The notes beneath the pieces were generated by a model. That model worked only from the letters and a program-made list of their open reading frames with translations. It had not been told where the DNA came from and ran no database searches. This document shows, in pieces, positions 1-7,399 of a stretch of 64,000 nt of DNA. Origin of the DNA: Butyrivibrio sp. MB2005 (GTDB taxonomy: Bacteria > Bacillota > Clostridia > Lachnospirales > Lachnospiraceae); assembly GCF_000424285.1 (NCBI RefSeq), contig NZ_KE384157.1, positions 62,001-126,000 of the forward strand. The letters run 5' to 3'. The position numbers and the translations under genes are program-made. Numbering within the stretch: position 1 is the stretch's first letter; each line of letters starts with the position of its first letter.

Positions 1-67
1 CAACAATAACCACGCACTACTCGTTGATAGCCACGAACTATTCAACAATAACCATGCACAATTCGTT
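1..67. repeat. Two imperfect 25-bp direct repeats at the window edge
   Basis: Bases 1-25 and 43-67 are the same 25-bp unit with three mismatches (CAACAATAACCAcGCAC and CAACAATAACCAtGCAC), giving a 42-bp period. The array may continue to the left of the window. It lies just upstream of the Memo-AMMECR1 gene. No function can be read from it. Confidence 0.6.
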
Positions 68-98
68 AGATTCATAAATATTATGGGGGAAAATAATT

Positions 99-1649
99 AT
101 GCCAATTCTAGGTGCTTTCATGGTTCCACATCCACCAATCATGCTTCCTGAAGTCGGAAACGGCGAGGAGAAAAAAATAAGTGCTACAACTGCTGCATAT
201 GAAAAAGTAGCTGACGAAATCGCTGAGCTTAAGCCTGAGACAATCATCATCTCAAGCCCGCACAGCGTGATGTATGCTGACTATTTTCATATTTCACCCG
301 GTGAGTCTGCTTACGGAGATATGTCCAGATTCCAGGCAGGGGAAGTATCTTTTGATGCAGAATATGACACTGAGCTTGTGGATGCGATATGCAGAATAGC
401 TGAGGATGGCGGTCCTGATGCACTAAGCCATAATAGATCAGCTGAGGATGGCGATCCTGATGTGACAGGGCAAAACGCTACCAATGCAGATGATGAAAAT
501 GGCAATGCTTCGTCAAAATCAAAAAGAGAAGGTCACGGTGGCACTGCGCCATCTGAATTCCCGGCAGGCACCATGGGCGAGCGCGATCCGAATCTCGATC
601 ACGGAACCCTGATTCCTCTATATTATATTTGCAAAAAATACCAGGATTTTAAAATCATAAGAATCGGTCTCTCCGGTCTGCCACTGGCTCTCCACTATCA
701 GATGGGTCAGATCATTCAGCAGGCAATAAAGGAAACCGGAAGAAAAGTTGTCTATATCGCAAGCGGCGATCTGTCCCACAAAATGAAAGAAGACGGCCCT
801 TACGGCTTTGCTAAGGAAGGTCCTGAATATGATGAGCGAATCATGGATGTTTGCGGAAGCGGCGACTTTAAAAAGCTCTTTGAATTCGATGATGATTTCT
901 GCTCAAAGGCTGCTGAGTGCGGCCACCGCTCCTTTGTGATGATGGCAGGGGCTCTGGATGGTCTGTCTGTAAAAGCAGAAAAGCTCTCGCATGAAGCAAC
1001 CTTCGGTGTTGGTTATGGAATATGCCGCTTTGAAGTTGGCGGCCTTGATGAGAGCAGACACTTCCTGGATATATGGAGAAAAGAAAAGCTTGAAGAACTT
1101 CAAAAAAGACAGGCAACCTCTGACCCTTATGTTAAGCTTGCCCGCTACTCTCTAGAGAGCTATGTAACTGGTGGTAAGACAATTCACAAAAAAGACCTCA
1201 CAGGTGATGAATGGAAGGATCTCCCTGATGAGCTTTTTAATACCAAAGCAGGAGCCTTTGTTTCTATTCATAAAAACGGAGCTCTGCGTGGATGTATCGG
1301 AACTATAAGTGCGACCTGCGACTGTGTCGCTGAGGAAATTCTCCAAAATGCCATAAGTGCAGGTACAGCTGATCCAAGATTCAACATGATAACCGCCGAT
1401 GAGCTTCCCTGGCTTGAGATAAATGTAGATGTAATGGGCATTCCTGAACCAATCTCATCCACCGACCTTTTGGATGTAAAAAAATACGGCGTTATCGTTA
1501 CCAGCGGAACAAAGCGGGGTCTTCTCCTTCCCAATCTTGACGGCGTTGACAGCGTAAATCAGCAGATTAACATAGCTTGTCAAAAAGCAGGAATTCCCGC
1601 AGGAGAAGAAATCTATCTGGAGCGTTTTGAAGTTGTAAGACATATTTGA
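99..1649 (+). CDS. amrB-amrA: Memo-AMMECR1 fusion protein (AmmeMemoRadiSam system)
   Basis: A 516-residue two-domain protein. Residues 1 to about 310 are a Memo domain, related to class III extradiol dioxygenases (LigB-like), with histidine-bearing motifs VPHPPIML near the start, SSPHSV near residue 53 and ECGHRSF near 270. Residues from about 340 to the end are an AMMECR1 domain (GAFVSIHKNGALRGCIGT is typical). The next gene is the radical SAM partner, so this is the usual AmmeMemoRadiSam pair; the reaction is not known to me. Start ATG 99 follows a GGGGGA ribosome-binding site. Odd: residues about 100-160 are a low-complexity, acidic insert containing a short tandem duplication (AEDGGPD/AEDGDPD). 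A remnant of a second AMMECR1 tail lies downstream of the stop. Confidence 0.9.
   Translation: MPILGAFMVPHPPIMLPEVGNGEEKKISATTAAYEKVADEIAELKPETIIISSPHSVMYADYFHISPGESAYGDMSRFQAGEVSFDAEYDTELVDAICRIAEDGGPDALSHNRSAEDGDPDVTGQNATNADDENGNASSKSKREGHGGTAPSEFPAGTMGERDPNLDHGTLIPLYYICKKYQDFKIIRIGLSGLPLALHYQMGQIIQQAIKETGRKVVYIASGDLSHKMKEDGPYGFAKEGPEYDERIMDVCGSGDFKKLFEFDDDFCSKAAECGHRSFVMMAGALDGLSVKAEKLSHEATFGVGYGICRFEVGGLDESRHFLDIWRKEKLEELQKRQATSDPYVKLARYSLESYVTGGKTIHKKDLTGDEWKDLPDELFNTKAGAFVSIHKNGALRGCIGTISATCDCVAEEILQNAISAGTADPRFNMITADELPWLEINVDVMGIPEPISSTDLLDVKKYGVIVTSGTKRGLLLPNLDGVDSVNQQINIACQKAGIPAGEEIYLERFEVVRHI
399..462 (+). repeat. Tandem 22-bp duplication inside the Memo insert
   Basis: Bases 399-420 and 441-462 are identical except for one base (22-bp unit, 42-bp period). 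They encode AEDGGPD and AEDGDPD in a linker-like insert of the Memo domain. The period is a multiple of three, so the reading frame is kept. Confidence 0.75.
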
Positions 1650-1659
1650 TTATTGAAAA

Positions 1660-1698
1660 ATCTATCTTGAACGCTTCGAGGATGTACATCGCCTCTGA
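1660..1698 (+). pseudogene. Remnant of a second AMMECR1 C-terminal tail
   Basis: Ten bases after the stop of the fusion gene, an open frame reads IYLERFEDVHRL then TGA. The intact gene ends IYLERFEVVRHI then a stop. The last twelve codons are thus present twice in diverged form. The likely cause is a recombination or partial gene duplication that left the old 3' end behind. It has no start codon and is not a gene by itself. Confidence 0.6.
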
Positions 1699-1748
1699 TA
1701 AATCCGATTTTTTTTAATGTACAATCGATATTATTACAAGGAGCTGCC

Positions 1749-2693
1749 ATGCCGGTTTGTGAAGTATGTCATCATCACTGCAATCTAAATGAAGGAAATC
1801 TTGGGCTGTGCCGTGCAAGGATTTGCAAGGAGGGCGAAATTGTGTGCGCCAATTATGGCTATATCACTTCTATTGCTCTTGATCCAATAGAGAAAAAGCC
1901 CCTGAACAGATTCCATCCCGGCTCCAATATCATGTCAGTTGGAAGCTATGGCTGCAACCTTCGCTGCCCATTTTGCCAGAATCACAGCATCTCTTATGGG
2001 TATGAGATGACATCTCCGGTGAATAGAATTCTTGATGGTGAAGATAAAAACTCAAGTTCAAATGATGCAGACAAGCACATAAGCGAAAACAGCGAGAATT
2101 TTATTCCCCGCCCCGACATTCCCTTACGATATGGCACGCCTTCTGAGCTTGTTTCCCTTGCGCTCTCCTGTACAGACTCAGGGAATATCGGCATTGCTTT
2201 TACCTATAATGAGCCACTTGTGGGCTATGAATTTGTGAGAGATACTGCGAAGCTTGCCCACGAATCCGGGCTTTTGAACGTCCTCGTGTCCAACGGCGAT
2301 GCATCACAAACGGTATGCGATGAACTGCTGCCTCATATCGATGCCATGAACATTGACCTCAAGGGCTTTACAGATGATTACTATGAAAAAATATTAAAGG
2401 GTAACAGGCAGATGGTTATGGACTTCATAGAGATGTCCGCACCTGCATGTCACCTTGAACTTACAACTCTTATTGTGCCTAGTTTTAACGATACTGATGA
2501 AGAAATCGATAAGCTCTCATCCTGGATCAGCGAACTTAACTCAGGAAAAGGAGTAGAGATTCCTCTCCATATCAGCAGATTTTTCCCGCGCTTTAATCTG
2601 ACTGACAGAGATGCCACGGATGTTGACCTGATCTACCATCTCGCTGATGTCGCCGGAAAAAATCTGAAGTATGTCTATACAGGAAATTGTTGA
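1749..2693 (+). CDS. amrS: AmmeMemoRadiSam system radical SAM enzyme
   Basis: A 314-residue radical SAM protein. The 4Fe-4S cluster motif CxxxCxxC is seen as CNLRCPFCQNH near residue 74. The N-terminus carries further cysteines (CEVCHHHC, then GLCRAR), as in the AmmeMemoRadiSam radical SAM family, which resembles pyruvate-formate-lyase activases. Motifs FTYNEPLV and MNIDLKGF fit the TIM-barrel core. Start ATG 1749 follows AAGGAG with 5-6 bases spacing. It lies about 100 bp after the Memo-AMMECR1 gene on the same strand and likely acts with it. Residues about 95-130 are a Ser/Asp/Asn-rich insert. Substrate unknown. Confidence 0.9.
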   Translation: MPVCEVCHHHCNLNEGNLGLCRARICKEGEIVCANYGYITSIALDPIEKKPLNRFHPGSNIMSVGSYGCNLRCPFCQNHSISYGYEMTSPVNRILDGEDKNSSSNDADKHISENSENFIPRPDIPLRYGTPSELVSLALSCTDSGNIGIAFTYNEPLVGYEFVRDTAKLAHESGLLNVLVSNGDASQTVCDELLPHIDAMNIDLKGFTDDYYEKILKGNRQMVMDFIEMSAPACHLELTTLIVPSFNDTDEEIDKLSSWISELNSGKGVEIPLHISRFFPRFNLTDRDATDVDLIYHLADVAGKNLKYVYTGNC

Positions 2694-2711
2694 GATATTC
2701 TCTGAGACTTC

Positions 2712-2831
2712 TCAAAGCGCGCCAGCATTTGTGGCAGAAGGCAGTTTTACATCACTCCCGCAGGCGCAGACATAGATCAGCCCTGTCACCAGAAACATCC
2801 CCAAAAATCTTTTTAGTCTAAACTTCTTCAT
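2712..2831 (-). CDS. Tiny lipoprotein-like peptide (39 residues)
   Basis: A small open frame with a strong ribosome-binding site (GGGAGG, 8 bases before ATG 2831). It reads as a lipoprotein signal peptide: MKKFRLKRFLGM, a hydrophobic stretch, then VCAC|GSD with a lipobox cysteine, followed by only about 15 residues before the stop. It lies 30 bp downstream of the metal ABC permease. One reading is that it is the leftover signal peptide of the transporter's substrate-binding lipoprotein, with the mature part deleted. A genuine short lipopeptide is also possible. Confidence 0.5.
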   Translation of the reverse strand: MKKFRLKRFLGMFLVTGLIYVCACGSDVKLPSATNAGAL

Positions 2832-2860
2832 GCCGCTGCCTCCCTTCAATTTGCCTACAA

Positions 2861-3703
2861 TCATGCCACAGCTCCTCTAAATTTACCTGCCATCATGGAA
2901 CAGAAAAATGCCAAAACATCGATAGCTACAATGGTTGAACCAACAGGAGTGCCAGCGAGGATTGAAATCATAATTCCCACAAATGCGCATACCACAGAGA
3001 TAATTGCAGAGCAAATCGTCACTTTGAAAAAACTCCGGTAAATGCTCATGGCTGATAAGGCAGGAAAGATTACCAGTGCTGATATCAAAAGCGATCCCAC
3101 AAGGTTCATGGCAAGCACAATGATAACCGCGATCATAACAGCGATCACCGTATTATATTTTCCTGCGGCCGTTCCGGTAGCTGTTGCAAAACTCTCATCA
3201 AAGGTCACGGCAAAAATCTTGTTGTATAAAAGAACAAAAGCTCCAATCACAACGACAGACAAAACAGCGCAGACCACAACTTCGCCAAGTGTCAGAGTGA
3301 GTATCGATGTGGAGCCAAAAAGTGTGCTGCACACATCTCCCGTCAGATTCGATGATGTGGAAAAAATGTTCATAAGAAGATAGCCAAAAGCCAGTGCTCC
3401 CACAGAAATCATGGCAATAGCGGCATCACCCTTAATCTTTGCATTCTGCCCGGTTCGTAAAAGAAGCACAGCGCAGACTACTGTCACAGGTAAAATCAGC
3501 GCCATCTGGTTCGCCATCTTAAGTACGCTGGCTATAGCCATGGCCCCGAATGCCACATGGGATAAGCCGTCCCCAATATATGAAAATCTTTTTAGCACCA
3601 GCGTCACCCCAAGGAGAGATGATGACAGCGCAATCAGTATTCCCACGATAATCGCATATCTCACAAAGGGATATTGCAGATAAAAGAAAATCTTATCAAG
3701 CAT
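2861..3703 (-). CDS. Metal (zinc/manganese-type) ABC transporter permease
   Basis: A 280-residue, very hydrophobic protein of the ABC-3 (ZnuB/MntB) permease family with about eight membrane segments; the motif LGVTLVLKRFSYIGDGLSHVAFG... near residues 30-50 is characteristic. It would form the channel of a zinc or manganese importer. Its start ATG 3703 has a GAGGTG ribosome-binding site and overlaps the end of the ATPase gene by 8 bases, the classic ATPase-permease arrangement. The ATPase is broken, so the permease has no complete local partner and may be non-functional or rely on another ATPase. Metal specificity cannot be told. Confidence 0.85.
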   Translation of the reverse strand: MLDKIFFYLQYPFVRYAIIVGILIALSSSLLGVTLVLKRFSYIGDGLSHVAFGAMAIASVLKMANQMALILPVTVVCAVLLLRTGQNAKIKGDAAIAMISVGALAFGYLLMNIFSTSSNLTGDVCSTLFGSTSILTLTLGEVVVCAVLSVVVIGAFVLLYNKIFAVTFDESFATATGTAAGKYNTVIAVMIAVIIVLAMNLVGSLLISALVIFPALSAMSIYRSFFKVTICSAIISVVCAFVGIMISILAGTPVGSTIVAIDVLAFFCSMMAGKFRGAVA

Positions 3704-4019
3704 AGCTTTTCACCTCTCTAAATGCTGGTTCTGTCTGACTAAGCCCTGTTCCCAGCTCAATTCCGGAAGCAGGAAAACCTTTATCACTCTTTAAATACTC
3801 AGCCTTAGTTCCAAAGAAAACTTCTTTCCCGATATGCAGAATATGAGTCGAGTACTCCAGTGCTGCACCTATGTCATGGGATATCATTATAACTGTGATT
3901 CCTGAGTCATTTAGTTCTTTTATTGTTTCGTACATCTGCTGTGTCACCACAGGGTCAAGGCCCGCCACCGGCTCATCAAGAAGCAGCAGCTTTTTGGTGG
4001 CACATAAAGCTCTTGCAAT
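3696..4019 (-). pseudogene. Truncated ABC transporter ATPase (C-terminal part only)
   Basis: The frame reads IARALCATKKLLLLDEPVAG and on to the end of an ABC ATPase: Walker B (LLLLDEP), D-loop (GLDP) and the switch histidine (MISHD) are present. The Walker A motif and the LSGGQ signature, about 140 residues in total, are absent. The homology starts exactly where a TAG stop (4020-4022) occurs, and the DNA upstream is unrelated. A GTG at 3966-3968 could start translation of the last 90 residues, but no working ATPase can be made. Confidence 0.85.
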
Positions 4020-4146
4020 CTACATCTGTATTGTCCATAAAACTAGCGAACTTTTCTTGTACCACCGTCACGTCATCAATGCCTCTAAAATATAGCTTCA
4101 ATATATTTGCCATTTGAATATTGCTATCAAGAATGAATATCTTCAT
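3976..4146 (-). pseudogene. N-terminal fragment resembling a macro-domain-like protein, cut at the junction
   Basis: A 56-codon open frame starting at ATG 4146. Its first 44 codons (MKIFILDSNIQMANILK..., DDVTVVQEKF..., NTDVDC) look like the first strand, helix and second strand of a macro-domain-like protein. At the point where such proteins continue with their nucleotide-binding loop, the frame runs out of phase into the ABC ATPase fragment (KSFMCHQKAAAS, then TGA at 3976). The join is near base 4020. The family resemblance is by eye and tentative. The ribosome-binding site is weak. Confidence 0.5.
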
Positions 4147-4208
4147 ATAGTTCAAACCATATATGATTTAACAATAAATCTGCGTTCTCTGTAACAAAAA
4201 ACTGCGTT

Positions 4209-5168
4209 TTACTTAACCTCTGCAATACCTGTAGCTATGATTGTCACACTGCATACATTCTGAATAGAATCGTCATATCTATAACCAAAAATAAGGTTTA
4301 CGTCATCACCCGTCTTTTGCATAACATAATTAGCCGCATCTGCAACATCCCAAAGTGATATATCACCTGTAATACTAAATATTAGGTCCGTAGCTCCGTC
4401 TATACTTGTTTCGAGAAGCGGACTGCTTATTGCCATTTGAGTCGCCTCAATAGCCTTACCCTCTCCATGAGCAGTACCAGTCCCCATATGTCCCACACCT
4501 TTGTCAGTCATAATCGTCTTTAGATCAGCAAAGTCATGATTTATATCAGCCGTAACACTGATAAGGTCAGTTATTCCCTGGACTGTTTGTCTAAGCACTT
4601 CATCTGCTTTTTTCAGAGCATCTGGGAAAGACGTTCTTTTTTCCACTATTTTTAGCAGTTTATCATTAGGGATAACTATGAGAGTATCTACGTTCTTTTT
4701 AAGTTCATCTATGCCCGTAATGGCATTTTTCCCTCTGATTTTACCTTCGAATGAAAATGGCTTAGTTACAATTCCTATGGTAAGTATTCCCATACTTTTA
4801 GCGATTTCAGCAACAACAGGTGCGGCCCCTGTTCCAGTTCCGCCTCCCATACCGCATGTGACAATAACCATATCAGCACCCTTTAGGGCATCTTTTATTT
4901 CCCGTGCATTTTCTTTTGCTGCCTCCCGCCCCACGTCGGGTAACGCACCGGCTCCAAGACCCTTCGTTAAATTCTTTCCGATTTGGACCTGCGGAGTTTT
5001 CAAACAATGCAAAGCCTTAATATCAGTATTTATTCCCAATAATTCTATATCCTGGACTTTGTCGTCTATCATTCTGGTAACTGCGTTATTTCCAGCCCCG
5101 CCTACACCTACTACGATAATCCTAGCTTTCACTTTTTTCTTATCCGTTATCTGTATTGCAAAATCCAT
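4209..5168 (-). CDS. FtsZ paralogue lacking the C-terminal tail
   Basis: A tubulin-like GTPase of about 319 residues. The GTP-binding signature GGGTGTGA is present near residue 110, as are the N-terminal glycine loop GVGGAGNNAV and the synergy (T7) loop NHDFADLKTIM, which keeps N-x-D-x-x-D. Polymerising activity is therefore expected. The protein stops right after the GTPase core (IATGIAEVK), so the variable linker and the C-terminal peptide that contacts FtsA, ZipA or SepF are missing; cell-division FtsZ is usually 350-420 residues. No division genes are nearby, so it is probably a second FtsZ. ATG 5168 is chosen because GAGGTG lies at the right distance; GTG 5177 is an alternative. Confidence 0.85.
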   Translation of the reverse strand: MDFAIQITDKKKVKARIIVVGVGGAGNNAVTRMIDDKVQDIELLGINTDIKALHCLKTPQVQIGKNLTKGLGAGALPDVGREAAKENAREIKDALKGADMVIVTCGMGGGTGTGAAPVVAEIAKSMGILTIGIVTKPFSFEGKIRGKNAITGIDELKKNVDTLIVIPNDKLLKIVEKRTSFPDALKKADEVLRQTVQGITDLISVTADINHDFADLKTIMTDKGVGHMGTGTAHGEGKAIEATQMAISSPLLETSIDGATDLIFSITGDISLWDVADAANYVMQKTGDDVNLIFGYRYDDSIQNVCSVTIIATGIAEVK

Positions 5169-5239
5169 TTCCATCACCTCATTTACTTAATCTTCATGAT
5201 TTTTTCTTGTTTTTAATGATATCAAAGGCAATGTGCATT

Positions 5240-5255
5240 ATTTTGTACACAAAAT
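5240..5255. promoter_or_regulatory. Palindromic operator candidate between ftsZ-like gene and WG pseudogene
   Basis: ATTTTGT-AC-ACAAAAT is a perfect inverted repeat (7-bp arms, 2-bp centre) in the divergent intergenic region. It is 72 bp before the FtsZ start and 44 bp before the other start. It could bind a dimeric regulator of either gene. No regulator is identified. Confidence 0.35.
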
Positions 5256-5298
5256 CAAATATCATTTACTTAAAAAATAAGAAATCCGCGAGGGAAAA

Positions 5299-5685
5299 AT
5301 GATTGTTACAAAGATTAATTCTATAGTTGAAGTTCATGGAAAAGCTGCATCAGATCCTTACCAGCCTATTTACGTAGTAAAAAATTAACTAGGTTTATTA
5401 GGAATAGAAGATTCTAGCGGAGCAGCACTGCTTAAAAACGAGTATGATTCTATAGCGCCACTTGGTAGTGGTATGTGGATGATAAGTAAAAAAGACAAAT
5501 GGGGACTTGTTGTATTAGGGGATGAAGATCTTATTACAGCCAGAGAAAACCTTTTTCTATATCAAGTAAACCAGCTTAGTAGAGAGCTTGATATGTCTGG
5601 CCAAAGCCTATACTTTTTTGCCTATGATGATACTATTAGAGCATATAAATCGTACATTTCTTTGCACAAAATAAAAAGCCGCTAG
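5299..5685 (+). pseudogene. WG-repeat-like gene interrupted by an in-frame stop
   Basis: A single frame of 128 codons from ATG 5299 (ribosome-binding site GAGGG) to TAG 5685 is broken by one TAA at 5386-5388. Before it: MIVTKINSIVEVHGKAASDP and PIYVVKN. After it: LGLLGIEDSSGA and NEYDSIAPL...DKWGLVVL, which resembles a WG repeat (xKWGLxxxxG). The frame is the same on both sides, so one base change created the stop. Translation could restart at ATG 5473 to give 70 residues. Function unknown. Confidence 0.6.
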
Positions 5686-5702
5686 TATTTTTGCGGCTTT
5701 TT
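5673..5702. terminator. Bidirectional terminator
   Basis: AAAAAGCCGC (5673-5682) pairs with GCGGCTTTTT (5693-5702). T-tracts are present on both strands. It ends the four-gene minus-strand operon and the plus-strand WG pseudogene. Confidence 0.85.
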
Positions 5703-6373
5703 CAAGCATTCTCAGTATATCTGCATTCCGGATACCCACTACATCCCCAAAATTCTCCATACTTACCGTTACGATGCTGAAGTATATTCCCACATTTAGG
5801 GCATCTCTTAACGGCCTCCATCTTCTGAGGAAGTATCTCTCCCATTCTTTCATACACTGCCTGATTCATCCTGCAGTCATTCAATGCTCTATGGGCGCCT
5901 TCCGTTGATATACCATAGAACATAGCTATATCTGCCAGAGCATGATGTGACAGCTCTGGCAAACACAACCTCGCCATCTTTAAAGTATCAACATAATCGT
6001 TACTCGGAATTCTTCCAAAATAACTATCGCAGTCACGATAAATGAACTTAAGATCAAAAGCGTGGATATTATGTCCTACCAGCACCATGTCGCCAATGAA
6101 TTCCAAAAAATCCGGCAATACTTTCTCAAAGACAGGTTCATCCTTAACCATTTCATTTGTAATTCCATTTACACGTGTCGCATAATATGGAATTGGACAT
6201 TCCGGATTGACCAGCGTTGTAAACTCATCGGTCATCTGGTTATCTATCACTTTTATAGCAGAAATCTCCACTACCTTATCTTTATTACAGGAAATACCCG
6301 TAGTTTCTAGATCAAACACTACATAATCCCGCACATATTCCATTGTATGATGCCCCTTATTGGTCCCAAGCAT
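5702..6373 (-). CDS. DEDDh 3'-5' exonuclease with C-terminal C4 zinc finger
   Basis: A 223-residue protein. Residues about 14-180 form a DnaQ/PolC-epsilon-like exonuclease: FDLETTG (first Asp and Glu), VGHNIHAFD (second Asp) and HRALNDC (His plus third Asp) are all there, so it should be active on DNA or RNA 3' ends. Residues about 190-220 (CPKCG ... FWGCSGYPEC) are a topoisomerase-type C4 zinc finger, likely binding nucleic acid. It is the last gene of the operon, 15 bp after the WYL regulator and ending in the terminator. ATG 6343 (MEYVRDYV, with AAGGGG upstream) is an equally good start. It may be a repair or processing nuclease, or an effector of the operon. Confidence 0.85.
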   Translation of the reverse strand: MLGTNKGHHTMEYVRDYVVFDLETTGISCNKDKVVEISAIKVIDNQMTDEFTTLVNPECPIPYYATRVNGITNEMVKDEPVFEKVLPDFLEFIGDMVLVGHNIHAFDLKFIYRDCDSYFGRIPSNDYVDTLKMARLCLPELSHHALADIAMFYGISTEGAHRALNDCRMNQAVYERMGEILPQKMEAVKRCPKCGNILQHRNGKYGEFWGCSGYPECRYTENA

Positions 6374-6388
6374 CCTGAATCTACCTTT

Positions 6389-7378
6389 CTATTTTTTTCT
6401 GTAATTTTCTGCCATTATGCTAATATCTTTCTGTAATTGCTCTCTCAGCGATTCTGGCTTTATAATCTCAGCATATGGTCCATATTGAAGTGCCCAGAAC
6501 CGTAATGCCTCTGCATTGCATCTTACTCTAACTATAATGAATTCATCAGACTTTTTCACCATACTGAAGTCTATTCCAAACCAGTCAACCAATTCAGACA
6601 TCATATCAGGCGATGCCTTTATTTCTGCTGAAACGCTCTCTCCACTGAACATATATAGATGTTCCGCCATATGCTTAGGAAGATTAAGCCCTTTTTCAAG
6701 TTCTGGAACTTGACTCATTGGCTTGATTCTCTCATCCAGTATCCTCACATCAGTCATTTTATCTATCCTGAAATGAGCAACATTATCATATTTATCATAA
6801 TTAGCAATGAGATAAAACCTTCCATTATTTGCAACAATCTGATATGGGTTTACTTTATATGGATCCTCTCTTTTGGGATGTAACTTAAAATCTGTTCCCA
6901 CCTCATTATATGTAAACTCTATTTTTTTCTTCGCGGAAATTGCGTCATTTATGGCATCAAGTGAATACATTGCCTGTTTATTCACTGTACGATTCAATTC
7001 CGGAAGATTGCTAACATGCGAAACCTTGGCATTAAAATAGTTGCTCGCAAGATTTCGAATCTTATCTATCAGCCCCTTTGCCTGTTTTGTTGAGATAGAT
7101 TTTGAGAAAAGAACGCTATCAATTAGTATGCGCAACTCAGACTCATCAAATTCCCTCTCAATAAGACGGTATCCTTTCTCCATTGAGATTTCATATCCCA
7201 TCTCCTTAAGGGACATAATGTTATTCTTAACGGAACGGCGGTCGCAATCCATACCATAGTTCTTCTCAAGAAGCTTTATGATATCTTGCTGTGTAAGGGC
7301 ATGCTCTTCATCGGAATACTTCCTTAATATCTCAAGTATGAGCATATTCAGCATTTTTTTATTGCCAGTTGCGTACAT
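6389..7378 (-). CDS. WYL-domain transcriptional regulator
   Basis: A 329-residue regulator. The N-terminus (residues about 10-75, TQQDIIKLLEKNYG ... RRSVKNNIMSLKEMG) is a winged helix-turn-helix. The middle and C-terminal part (INDAISAKKKIEFTYNEVG, YKVNPYQIVANNGRFYLIANYD) is a WYL domain with its C-terminal extension. WYL proteins bind nucleic acid or nucleotide ligands and often control defence or stress islands. It sits 21 bp after the nuclease gene and 15 bp before the exonuclease gene, so it probably regulates its own operon. Confidence 0.9.
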   Translation of the reverse strand: MYATGNKKMLNMLILEILRKYSDEEHALTQQDIIKLLEKNYGMDCDRRSVKNNIMSLKEMGYEISMEKGYRLIEREFDESELRILIDSVLFSKSISTKQAKGLIDKIRNLASNYFNAKVSHVSNLPELNRTVNKQAMYSLDAINDAISAKKKIEFTYNEVGTDFKLHPKREDPYKVNPYQIVANNGRFYLIANYDKYDNVAHFRIDKMTDVRILDERIKPMSQVPELEKGLNLPKHMAEHLYMFSGESVSAEIKASPDMMSELVDWFGIDFSMVKKSDEFIIVRVRCNAEALRFWALQYGPYAEIIKPESLREQLQKDISIMAENYRKK

Positions 7379-7399
7379 ATTTTACCTCTTAGAAAATAT

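Noticed and set aside
4678..5190. Plus-strand open frame of 170 codons inside the ftsZ-like gene
   Set aside because: It is fully antisense to a clear GTPase and has no ribosome-binding site; the codon pattern is that of a shadow.
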